NCBI RefSeq assembly: GCF_000147875.1
Contig: NC_014507.1
Coordinates: 124,001 to 188,000 of the forward strand
From: Methanolacinia petrolearia DSM 11571
Lineage (GTDB): Archaea; Halobacteriota; Methanomicrobia; Methanomicrobiales; Methanomicrobiaceae
Length of the DNA stretch: 64,000 nucleotides
Reading direction: 5' to 3'
Below, piece after piece: positions 8,554 through 16,487 of this stretch. Within the stretch, counting starts at the first letter, position 1; each line of letters begins with the position of its first letter. The notes under the pieces are model-generated. The model did not search any database, was not told the DNA's origin, and saw only the letters and a program-made list of their open reading frames with translations. A program made the translations under genes and the position numbers.

Positions 8554-10290
8554 TCACCCTTCTTTCTTTTCCTTAACCCTCCACCCGTTCGGGTGAACGA
8601 CCATCTCGAACCTTGCACCCTTTCCTTCCGTTCCGGTCTCGAAAATCCCTATCTTCGTGATCGAGAGGATCTCGGAGGCGAGGAAGAGGCCGAGACCCGT
8701 GTTCTTCCCGAAGCCTTTTGAAAATATCCGGGGTTTGGTGTCTTCGGGTATTCCCACTCCGTTGTCCTCGACGATGACGACACCCGAGCCGTCCGGTTTC
8801 GTATCGAAGGAGACCGAGATCTTCGTCACCCTCTCCCCGTGGCGGATCGAGTTCTCGAAGAGGTTGTAAAAGACCTTCGAGAGGAGGAAATCGGCATATA
8901 TTTCGAGATTTTCAGGGAGATCCACCTCGAACTCGATCCTTGATGTGACCGATCCGAGAGACTCCCAGGCCTCCCTGACGACCCGTCTCATGTTCTGCCA
9001 GATCGGGTCGTCGACTCCCATGTTCTGGTAATCGGCGGTAAACCTGATCTGTTGGGTAATCTGTTCGATTGCCTTGATCATCTTGTCGAGATAGTCCCTG
9101 CTCTTTCCCTCCTCCGGGATCTGGTCCCCGATCAGGTCCGCATAGGCGCTGAGAACGGTGATATTGTTCAGTATGTCGTGCCTCGTAACCGAATTCAGCA
9201 GGCTGATCTTCTCGTTGGCAATCTTGAGCGAGCTCCTCGACTTCTCAAGCTCCCTCTCGTACTTCTTTTCGTGAGTGATATCCCTCAACACCAGGATCCT
9301 GTATACATTGTCCCCGTCATTGAGCGATATCGGCGTAACCGAGACAGCATAGAACTTTTCACCGCCATCTCTTTCAACCCTCGCCAGAAACGCTATGCAG
9401 GCCGGGGAGTTCATCCGGTCCTCGTATTTATTCAGGAAGGTATCCTTTTCGAACAGGAGACTCCCGTCGACTTCCACCCCGCCGCCCAGCATGTCCTGCG
9501 CAATCGAATTTATATCGATTATTCGTTTCTTCGAATCGAGAACGATTATCCCCTCCGAAAGGCTCGAAAAAATCGTCTGTTTCGGGAGGGGAACGATGTC
9601 GAAGAAATTGTATTTGAAGAGTCCGATCATTATGCAGAGCCCGCTTATAGGAAATACTATTGCGGTCAGGTCAAGATACGGGTAGGGCGAGACTCCTACC
9701 TGGTAGAGAAGTTCTACAAAAAGTGATGCGGATAATGCACCTACGAGAACCCCTGACTGGACTCTTTGAATACCCTGTGAAGACAGATGGATATGGAAAC
9801 TGATTACGGCGGACAGGAAGAAGAGTATCCCTGAATAGATCCACAACAAGTTGTACACCGGTCCTGCCTCAAAACCCCTGACGATAATATAGTCTGCAGC
9901 GACCATGTATTCGATATTAAAAAACAGGTGATGAAAATCGTCTGTCAGCAGGAGTATCAGGGAGACCAGCGGTACAACGAGCAGCAGCCCGATGTATTTA
10001 AAATTCAGGAACCTGTAGTATCCGCCGTATTCAAGGATAAAGTAAAGCAGCACCACCGGAATGAAGGGAATTGCAAAGTATTGCAGCCTCAGGAATAACT
10101 TCATGGATTCGAAGTTCGTTGAGGACATCTCGAACATGTAGAAGAATTCCCATATGAAGACTAGGAGCATAAGAAGGGAAAAAGCTCTGGCTCCCCTCAT
10201 ACGCCTCCTCCTGAATGAGTATAATGCGATAAAACCCGATAACGCCGCAGCAAAAATTACAGGAATCAGGTACGGGTGGTACTGGAACAT
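8554..10290 (-). CDS. Histidine kinase with N-terminal 7TM module and PAS domain
   Basis: 578 residues. The first 230 form about seven transmembrane helices of the histidine-kinase N-terminal 7TM type, then a PAS domain (about 240-350) and a dimerisation helix with His371 in TRHDILNN. The ATPase domain has the N box FYNLFENS, then DNGVGIP and TGLGLFLAS. The kinase core closely parallels that of the kinase at 1843-3570, so the two are paralogues with different sensors. No response regulator is adjacent. It is convergent with the kinase/antiporter pair upstream. The ligand is unknown; 7TM modules of this type usually sense membrane or soluble small molecules. Confidence 0.9.
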   Translation of the reverse strand: MFQYHPYLIPVIFAAALSGFIALYSFRRRRMRGARAFSLLMLLVFIWEFFYMFEMSSTNFESMKLFLRLQYFAIPFIPVVLLYFILEYGGYYRFLNFKYIGLLLVVPLVSLILLLTDDFHHLFFNIEYMVAADYIIVRGFEAGPVYNLLWIYSGILFFLSAVISFHIHLSSQGIQRVQSGVLVGALSASLFVELLYQVGVSPYPYLDLTAIVFPISGLCIMIGLFKYNFFDIVPLPKQTIFSSLSEGIIVLDSKKRIIDINSIAQDMLGGGVEVDGSLLFEKDTFLNKYEDRMNSPACIAFLARVERDGGEKFYAVSVTPISLNDGDNVYRILVLRDITHEKKYERELEKSRSSLKIANEKISLLNSVTRHDILNNITVLSAYADLIGDQIPEEGKSRDYLDKMIKAIEQITQQIRFTADYQNMGVDDPIWQNMRRVVREAWESLGSVTSRIEFEVDLPENLEIYADFLLSKVFYNLFENSIRHGERVTKISVSFDTKPDGSGVVIVEDNGVGIPEDTKPRIFSKGFGKNTGLGLFLASEILSITKIGIFETGTEGKGARFEMVVHPNGWRVKEKKEG

Positions 10291-10342
10291 CCGAAATTAG
10301 TTTATGACTTATGCGAATAATTTCCTTTTGGTGAAAAGCGGT

Positions 10343-11731
10343 TCATTCTTTCCCTTTATTCCTGATCACCATATATGAAGCAAATGTGCCGACAGCACAT
10401 AGTATAACGAATATCGTGAATGCCGAATTTATTGATAACAGGAGCGATTCTGTGTCTACAACCGATATCGGGGTGTTTCCTATAGTGAGCGAAAATGCGA
10501 GCATCGAGATCCCCATTGATGTCATCATTCCGCACATCCTTGTAGTTCCGAGCACTCCCGAAGCGACACCGTAGAGTTTCAGGGGGACACTGTTCATTAC
10601 CGCATGGGTGTTGGGCGATGCAAACAGGGCATAACCGAATCCAAGTAAAGCGAGGTCCACGATTATAATCGTGATGCTCGTCTCCGGGGAAAGAACGGTG
10701 AAGAGCATCAGCCCGGCCGTAATGAGCGCCATGCCGCCTGTTGCAAGTACGGACGGATTGATCCTGTCTGAGAGCTTTCCTGTCGCAGGAGAAAATATCG
10801 CCTGCATCACAGGCTGGGCGATCAGAAAGAGACCGGCTTCTTCCGGGCCGAATCCTCTTATCAGCTGGAGATAGTAGCTTAAAAGATAGCTGATGGCGAA
10901 TGTGGAGCTGTAGTTGATGAAGGCCGCAAAGTTTGCAAGTGCAAACACCCTGTTTTCGGTAAACAGGCTGATCCTGATGACGGGATGAGGCGTGCTCTTC
11001 TCACGAAAGAAGAAAGCGGCTGCAAAGATAGTACCGAGAGCGAAGAGGACGTAGCCTGTAGTATCGGGGAGCTCCTGGAAACCGAGCATTACGAAGAGTA
11101 TCACTGCCCCGTAGAGAACAGATCCCGGAAGATCGAATGCGGTCTGATCGTCTTTCGTCTCTTTGATCCTGAGATATTTAATTCCCAGAATTATTATCAG
11201 TATACCGACCGCAGCATTCAGGTAGAAAATGCTCCTCCAGCCGAACGCCTCTGTAAGGGCTCCGCCTACGACAGGTCCGACCGAAAGCCCGGTATACGTG
11301 AATGCCACGTTGATCCCGAGAGCGCCTCCCCTTTCCGCCGGGGGAAAGGTGCCGGAGATAATGGCAATCGATGTCCCGAAGATCATAGCTCCCCCGCAGC
11401 CCTGTATGACCCTGAACAGGATGAGCATATCAATCGAGGATGTCATCGTCGAAAGGAGCGATCCTGCGGTGTAGATCGCGATGCCGGTGAGAAAGATCCG
11501 GGTCTTTCCTTTCATATCGGCAAGACGCCCCATCGGGACAATGAGGATGGAGGCTGCGAGCAGATAGGATATGGCGACCCAGGAGAGGAGTATTGCGTCG
11601 CTGAAGAATTCCATCCCTATCTCGGGAATCGCCACGTTTATGGAAGAGCCCATGAACGGTGTCAGAAAGGAGCCGAGCGATGTTATGAAGAGGATTATCC
11701 AAAGCTGCCTCTTGTCTGTCATCTCTTCCAT
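10343..11731 (-). CDS. MFS drug-exporter family protein (DHA2/EmrB-QacA type)
   Basis: About 462 residues from the ATG at 11731 (MEEMTDKRQLW); the frame is open further upstream but lacks family-like sequence there. About 14 hydrophobic helices. Motifs typical of the group are present: GSSINVAIPEIG in helix 1, PMGRLADMKGKTRIFLTG (motif A) between helices 2 and 3, and GLSVGPVVGGAL (motif C) in helix 5. It is expected to export a lipophilic compound using the proton gradient; the substrate is unknown. It is divergent from the tandem-Cache lipoprotein gene with 90 bases between them. Confidence 0.9.
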   Translation of the reverse strand: MEEMTDKRQLWIILFITSLGSFLTPFMGSSINVAIPEIGMEFFSDAILLSWVAISYLLAASILIVPMGRLADMKGKTRIFLTGIAIYTAGSLLSTMTSSIDMLILFRVIQGCGGAMIFGTSIAIISGTFPPAERGGALGINVAFTYTGLSVGPVVGGALTEAFGWRSIFYLNAAVGILIIILGIKYLRIKETKDDQTAFDLPGSVLYGAVILFVMLGFQELPDTTGYVLFALGTIFAAAFFFREKSTPHPVIRISLFTENRVFALANFAAFINYSSTFAISYLLSYYLQLIRGFGPEEAGLFLIAQPVMQAIFSPATGKLSDRINPSVLATGGMALITAGLMLFTVLSPETSITIIIVDLALLGFGYALFASPNTHAVMNSVPLKLYGVASGVLGTTRMCGMMTSMGISMLAFSLTIGNTPISVVDTESLLLSINSAFTIFVILCAVGTFASYMVIRNKGKE

Positions 11732-11821
11732 AACCGTATTATTTACCCCTGCGGGTATTAAATCACTGAACGTCACGAAAAAACCGGCATCTTTTTTTCG
11801 TTTTGACCTTGATGATCTATT

Positions 11822-12859
11822 ATGGAAAAACGGGCAATTTTTTTTGGATTTCTGATAGTAATGCTTGTTGCGGCTTTTTCCGCCGGGTGCACTTCGGACG
11901 GGGAAGCGAACGGCACTGCCCATGGTAATACTGCACCGCCTGAAACAACCGGAGATAAAGGAGTTATGCCCGGTGAACCGGCCGGGCTCTCCGGCAATAT
12001 TACAGTCGGCGAACTGATGTCTTTTGTATCAGGTGCGGCCGGTTATGCAAAGTCCGCAGGGATGGTTAATGCATTGAATGAGTTCGGAGATCCGGACGGG
12101 GAGTTCTCATCCGGTGATGTGTACATCTATGCCTACGGTTTCAACGGAACTCTCCTTGCCCACCCATATCAGCCGGATCTTGTCGGGACCGACAGGTCGG
12201 ACTGGACCGATGCACGGGGATTCCCGTTCTATAAGGCATCCGCCTATACGGCTGAAAACGGCGGCGGATTCGTTGCATATCTCTACCCTAAACCTGATGA
12301 CGGGATAATCAACGAATCTGCAAAAGGAGACTATGCCCCCAAGATCGGCTGTGTCATGCCGGTCGATGACGAGTGGTGGATAGGTTCGGGACTTTATCTC
12401 TCGGATCCGGTCGACTCCGATACCGGAGCCGCCCCGGCGGCAACCGCGGAGATGATCTCCCTTGTCGAATCCGGTGTGGAATATGCACTTGAAAACGGTA
12501 ATGAAGCGGCCTTCGAGGCAATCTCAGATAAGAAAGGTTTGTTCGTCGATGAATCCGGTCATTATCTCTATGCATACGACTACAACGGAACTCTCCTTGC
12601 ACACCCCTACCTTACCGATAAGATCGGACAGGACCTCATCGATCACGAGGGTGCATTCGGGGAGAAGGACATCCAGATGCTCGTTGGGGCTGCACAGGAA
12701 GGCGGCGGGTACGTTGTCTTCTCTTGGCCGAACCCGGACAACGGGGACAAACCCGAGATAAAGATCGGCTATGTCCTTCCCGTCGATGACGAGTGGTGGC
12801 TCGGCTCCGGCGTCTACCTGAGCGAGATTACCGGGGACGACGAGTCCATCCCTGAGTAA
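11822..12859 (+). CDS. Lipoprotein with two tandem Cache domains
   Basis: 345 residues. A lipoprotein signal ends in FSAGC with Cys23 as the lipidation site, followed by a low-complexity linker. Two repeats of about 135 residues follow (about 60-198 and 205-335). Each carries YAYGFNGTLLAHP or YAYDYNGTLLAHP, a mid segment with Gly-rich VAYLYPKP/VVFSWPNP, and a closing PVDDEWWxGSGxY, the signature of Cache_2-type ligand-binding domains. There is no kinase or chemoreceptor output domain, so it is a free surface-attached ligand binder. It might hand ligand to a transporter or sensor; the divergent MFS gene is a candidate partner by position only. Confidence 0.88.
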   Translation: MEKRAIFFGFLIVMLVAAFSAGCTSDGEANGTAHGNTAPPETTGDKGVMPGEPAGLSGNITVGELMSFVSGAAGYAKSAGMVNALNEFGDPDGEFSSGDVYIYAYGFNGTLLAHPYQPDLVGTDRSDWTDARGFPFYKASAYTAENGGGFVAYLYPKPDDGIINESAKGDYAPKIGCVMPVDDEWWIGSGLYLSDPVDSDTGAAPAATAEMISLVESGVEYALENGNEAAFEAISDKKGLFVDESGHYLYAYDYNGTLLAHPYLTDKIGQDLIDHEGAFGEKDIQMLVGAAQEGGGYVVFSWPNPDNGDKPEIKIGYVLPVDDEWWLGSGVYLSEITGDDESIPE

Positions 12860-12935
12860 ATCTTTTTTAATCCGAAAATCCCGCAAACTTCAAAACTCTT
12901 AATATCCCGGAACCAGAAAAAGAATAATCACAAGT

Positions 12936-13009
12936 GGACTCGTGGTCTAGCTGGTTATGACGTCGCCTTCACACGGCGGAGGTCTCGAGTTCGAATCTCG
13001 ACGAGTCCA
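12936..13009 (+). tRNA. tRNA-Val (anticodon CAC)
   Basis: A complete 74-base cloverleaf: acceptor GGACTCG/CGAGTCC, anticodon loop TTCACAC (anticodon CAC), and T-arm TCGAG/CTCGA with TTCGAAT. The discriminator is A, with no intron and no CCA. Confidence 0.97.
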
Positions 13010-13031
13010 TTTTAATCTCTTCTTTTAATAA

Positions 13032-13802
13032 TCAGGCTTTGAAAAACTGCCCGATCTTCTTCTGCACGTCCTCACCAATATAACCGTAAAGCGAGCCCGC
13101 AGTAACGGGAAGCCAGGCCAGGATCTCTTCGCGGGAACGGCCGGTTGCGGTACAGTACTTATCAAGATACATCTCTGCAATATCCTCATCCATGATGAAA
13201 AAGTCCATATAGCTTCTGCATGCGTCGGCTGCCGGGGCACCGCAGGCAACCTCTGCCCAGTCGATAATTATGTAGGACTTCCCGTCAAATATGACATTCC
13301 CGCCGTGGAAGTCCCCGTGGCAGATCGAAAGATCGTCCGGAAGCGTCTCCAGCATGGAACTGAGCCGTTTTTTCTCATCTTCGGTAATTCCCGTGCTTGC
13401 AAGGATCGTTCCGAAGAGCACAAGCTTTAGCGGCCTGAACTCGGTCGTTCTTATATCGTGCATATCCTTCTGGAGACTGACGATTTTATCCATATATTCT
13501 TCTGTCTGTTCAGGGTACTTCAGCATCAGATCGGCAAGCGAATCCCCACGTACCTGGTCCATAAGAACCGCTGTTCTTCCATGAAAAGTCTCGACACAGT
13601 AGATCTCGGGTGCCGGAATACCGCAGTCTTTTACTACCGCCAGTGTAAAGGCTTCCTGGTATACCTGCTTTTTCGGCTGCCCCTCACGATATACCTTGGT
13701 TGCGATACCATCCCGTGCATAAATTACTGCAGACTGTCCGCTGCCTATTATCTCGCCATAGCGTTCCCTGAACTCTTCATAGTCTGTTGTTGTTTCTGTA
13801 AT
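13032..13802 (-). CDS. Small-molecule kinase of the aminoglycoside-phosphotransferase fold with apparent ATT start
   Basis: About 256 residues if translation starts at the ATT at 13802. The kinase N-lobe (glycine loop IIGSGQSAVIYA, then VYREG and a conserved E) lies upstream of the first in-frame ATG (13562), so that ATG cannot be the real start. No ATG, GTG or TTG occurs between the in-frame stop and the glycine loop. An ATT preceded by GGGGAGTGAT sits 13 codons before IIGSG, exactly where family members begin. The catalytic motif HGDFHGGN and IIDW are intact. The substrate is unknown; members are often labelled antibiotic phosphotransferases. It is divergent from an MFS gene with the same start oddity. 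Confidence 0.82.
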   Translation of the reverse strand: MTETTTDYEEFRERYGEIIGSGQSAVIYARDGIATKVYREGQPKKQVYQEAFTLAVVKDCGIPAPEIYCVETFHGRTAVLMDQVRGDSLADLMLKYPEQTEEYMDKIVSLQKDMHDIRTTEFRPLKLVLFGTILASTGITEDEKKRLSSMLETLPDDLSICHGDFHGGNVIFDGKSYIIIDWAEVACGAPAADACRSYMDFFIMDEDIAEMYLDKYCTATGRSREEILAWLPVTAGSLYGYIGEDVQKKIGQFFKA

Positions 13803-13815
13803 AGTATCACTCCCC
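13800..13815 (-). promoter_or_regulatory. Strong ribosome-binding site followed by ATT start codon
   Basis: On the minus strand GGGGAGTGAT is followed by ACT and then ATT. The GGAGTG core is 5 bases from the ATT, the usual spacing, and pairs well with the archaeal 16S tail. A TATA-like AAATATAA lies on the same strand at 13862-13870. Confidence 0.55.
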
Positions 13816-14070
13816 GCTCTGTCGTATCAATCCTTATCCGAAGGAATACATCGCCAGTCTGTTATATTTAGTATGTTCCTTCACGGGCAGATTAAATTAC
13901 GGGTTGTATTTTTTCTTATGCACCAACCTGTTGTTGTCTTTTTTATAACAACTCTTTAGTTACTATTTATCATATTAATATAAGATTTGATGTTGTGATT
14001 TTATTTATCTGTCAAATTTCAGCAAAAATAAATTTAAATGAATAATTCCAAAAATCCGGAGGTTTAGGAT
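13803..14070. other. AT-rich divergent intergenic region
   Basis: About 268 bases between two divergently transcribed genes. It holds a TATA-like box for the minus-strand kinase at 13862-13870 and one for the plus-strand MFS gene near 14000-14009 (TTTATTTAT). An imperfect GTTGTT...AACAAC inverted repeat near 13930-13952 is a possible operator. No ORF is credible here. Confidence 0.4.
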
Positions 14071-14073
14071 ATT
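14058..14073 (+). promoter_or_regulatory. GGAGGT ribosome-binding site followed by ATT start codon
   Basis: GGAGGT at 14058-14063, a 7-base spacer, then ATT at 14071. This decides the start of the MFS gene, because the next in-frame ATG (14116) would cut off conserved N-terminal sequence. Confidence 0.6.
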
Positions 14074-15480
14074 TCACTATTCAATGACGCTCAACTGACC
14101 AACAAACAGATCGTAATGACGGTAGTTCTTGTGGCGGGTGCCTTCATCTCGGTTTTAAACCAGACAATCGTCTCCCCGGCACTACCGGGCATCATGTCCG
14201 AGCTCGGTGTAGACGTGTCAATGGCCCAGTGGCTCATCACCATATTCACACTTGTTATGGCAATCATGATCCCGGTTACGGCATTTCTTCTTGACAGATT
14301 CTCGTTACGTTCGCTTTTCATATCGGCGATGGCACTTTTTGCGGCAGGCAGTCTCCTTCTGGCCTGGGGTCCGACTTTCTCAGTTCTTATTTTGGGAAGA
14401 GTCCTGCAGGCAATAAGTTCGGGAATGCTATCTCCTATGATAATGTCGATTCTCATGTGGATCTTTCCTCTCGGATTCCGCGGTCGTGCGATGGGCCTTT
14501 ATTCCCTTGTGATAGCGTTTGCACCCGCCATCGGACCGACATATTCCGGAGTCATTGTCGATCTGTTTTCATGGCATTTTGTTTTCCTCTCCATTGCCCC
14601 GCTTGCTGTCATTGCAGCATTCGTAGCGTTCTTTACGATTGAAGACTTTGTAGAGCGAAGGAATGTCGTACTCGACAAACTATCTTTAATCCTCTCAACA
14701 TTTGGTTTGATCTCTCTTCTCTACGGGTGCAGTATAATCGGTTCGGCAGGAGGGCTGTCACCCGAATCGATCGCTACAATTGCAGCAGGCCTTCTTATAC
14801 TCACGTGGTTCGGAATACGCCAGCTTAATCTCAAAGAGCCGATGCTCGAACTCAGGGTCCTGAAGAACCGCAATTTCCTGTCTGCGGTCTTCATTATTAT
14901 GTTATTCCAGGCAGCAATCCTTGTATTAAGCGTAATACTCCCGATCTATATCCAGACAATTCGTGGCTATTCTGCGACAATCACTGGTCTGGTCTTCCTC
15001 CCGGGAGCAGCTTTTATGGCAATTACAAGCATGTTTTCCGGAAGATTATTCGACAGGCATGGTCCGCGAAGACCCGTACTTCTGGGGGCGACTGCATTGA
15101 TGATTTCGTTTCTGGGTCTTGTTATCATCGACACCGGCAGCCCGATATGGCTTATTTTTGTAATTTACATCGTACTCAGTACAGGAATCGGGTTGCTGAA
15201 TACTCCGGTGTCTACATGGGCGCTCAACTCGCTTGATGATAAGGAGATACATCACGGGAGTGCCGTGTTAAACACTCTTCGCCAGACGGCAGGTGCTATC
15301 GGAACGGCAATACTCGTAACTGTCATGTCAATTGAAATATCAGCTTATCCCGATCCTGATTCAATAGCCGCTAATATGGCCGGATTCAATGCCACTTCTG
15401 TCTGTATGGCAGTACTGATGATTGTAGTATTCGTGGCCGCATTTTTCCTGATCAGGGATAAGGAAAAAACAGGGGTTTAA
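14071..15480 (+). CDS. MFS multidrug exporter (DHA2/EmrB type) with apparent ATT start
   Basis: 469 residues from the ATT at 14071. The residues between it and the first ATG include QLTNKQIV, the conserved cytoplasmic lead-in that EmrB-like proteins have before helix 1 (LVAGAFISVLNQTIVSPALP). Between the upstream in-frame TAG (14065) and that region there is no ATG, GTG or TTG. About 14 transmembrane helices follow, with motif A-like and motif C-like segments (FAPAIGPTYSGVI). The expected role is proton-driven export of a lipophilic compound. The divergent arrangement with a small-molecule kinase suggests shared control and possibly joint detoxification, which is inference. Confidence 0.87.
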   Translation: MSLFNDAQLTNKQIVMTVVLVAGAFISVLNQTIVSPALPGIMSELGVDVSMAQWLITIFTLVMAIMIPVTAFLLDRFSLRSLFISAMALFAAGSLLLAWGPTFSVLILGRVLQAISSGMLSPMIMSILMWIFPLGFRGRAMGLYSLVIAFAPAIGPTYSGVIVDLFSWHFVFLSIAPLAVIAAFVAFFTIEDFVERRNVVLDKLSLILSTFGLISLLYGCSIIGSAGGLSPESIATIAAGLLILTWFGIRQLNLKEPMLELRVLKNRNFLSAVFIIMLFQAAILVLSVILPIYIQTIRGYSATITGLVFLPGAAFMAITSMFSGRLFDRHGPRRPVLLGATALMISFLGLVIIDTGSPIWLIFVIYIVLSTGIGLLNTPVSTWALNSLDDKEIHHGSAVLNTLRQTAGAIGTAILVTVMSIEISAYPDPDSIAANMAGFNATSVCMAVLMIVVFVAAFFLIRDKEKTGV

Positions 15481-15633
15481 TTATCCGCATTGGAGATAAT
15501 TTCCCTCTCAAATTTCATCGATTTTTTTCAGAAAATGACTGTGACTTTTCACCATTACAAAGTCGAAGTTTTAAATCCCGCGGAGTTTTTTTATTTTGAA
15601 AAATTTCTAAAAAATGAGTTTATTTATTTTGGA

Positions 15634-16329
15634 TTACTTCTTCCGGCTGTCAAACCATTCCTTCCTCTGGGCCTCGTATTCATCAGGACTTGTGTCCTGC
15701 TCCGGGTTGTTGAACCATGTCTTCGTTCTTGCCCTTGAGTCCGGCCTGATAAGAAGCCCGAGCGCCTTTTTCTCTTCCCCGCTTCTGGATTTAATCACCA
15801 TGCCGTGGTATTCTGCATATTCCGGGGTGTCTTTTTCATCAAGAACCGAGAGAAAAACCCAACCGCCGTGATCCGAATACTTCTCCATCCTTTCTGCCAG
15901 GTTTTTCATCTTCGTATCGTACATCCCGGAGTCAAGGGTTCTCTGCCTCTCGAACTCTTCGAGCTGATCTCCGGTGAGGAGAACCTTCCGCTTGTCTGAT
16001 GCCCTGGTCCTAACGAAGATGTCCGCACCGCAGGATGGGCACTGCATTTTTCTTACCGGGAAGCTGTCGATCTCCTTTCCGCACGAGGGGCAGGCGGCTT
16101 CTTCAGTTCCAACAGGTTTGTAGTTCCTGTAGCCTGCATTGGATATGAGCCCGTTAATCAGTTCGGCATAATTCATGGCTTTTGCTGATTTCTGTCCCTC
16201 CTGCGCAGGGAGTTTTTCGGCCCGGGCTCCTTCCGCCGCTTTCCCGGGTGTTTCTCCGGCTGCGGAAGTTTTCTCCTTCTCTTCAGTCTTTGGGGCAAAA
16301 ATATCTTTTAACGTCTGAAATATTTTCAT
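15634..16329 (-). CDS. Zinc-ribbon protein of unknown function
   Basis: 231 residues, soluble. A low-complexity Ala/Glu/Lys linker fills 15-50, then a treble-clef-like zinc ribbon with Cys80, Cys83, Cys97 and Cys100 (CPSCG twice). The C-terminal 120 residues contain GGWVFLSVLDEKDTPEYAEYHGMVIKS, an unassigned alpha/beta segment. There are no catalytic motifs I recognise. It is flanked by T-rich sequence, faces the MFS gene convergently, and is a single gene with its own promoter near 16340-16360. It could be a nucleic-acid or protein-binding adaptor; nothing in the sequence proves that. Confidence 0.75.
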   Translation of the reverse strand: MKIFQTLKDIFAPKTEEKEKTSAAGETPGKAAEGARAEKLPAQEGQKSAKAMNYAELINGLISNAGYRNYKPVGTEEAACPSCGKEIDSFPVRKMQCPSCGADIFVRTRASDKRKVLLTGDQLEEFERQRTLDSGMYDTKMKNLAERMEKYSDHGGWVFLSVLDEKDTPEYAEYHGMVIKSRSGEEKKALGLLIRPDSRARTKTWFNNPEQDTSPDEYEAQRKEWFDSRKK

Positions 16330-16487
16330 ACGGATTTCTAATATATTCTTAACAGGTCATAATTGTTTTCTCCAGATCTTTGGTCTCTGCACATTATCTT
16401 CATTAAAACCGATCCCCCTGCGAAGATGTTAAATCTTCAGGGAGGAATTATCCGTGTACAAACGGCTTTGACATTCCGGTGGTGCTT

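Noticed and set aside
13562..13564. ATG as start of the kinase at 13032-13802
   Set aside because: It would remove the glycine loop and the N-lobe, which are intact upstream in the same frame.
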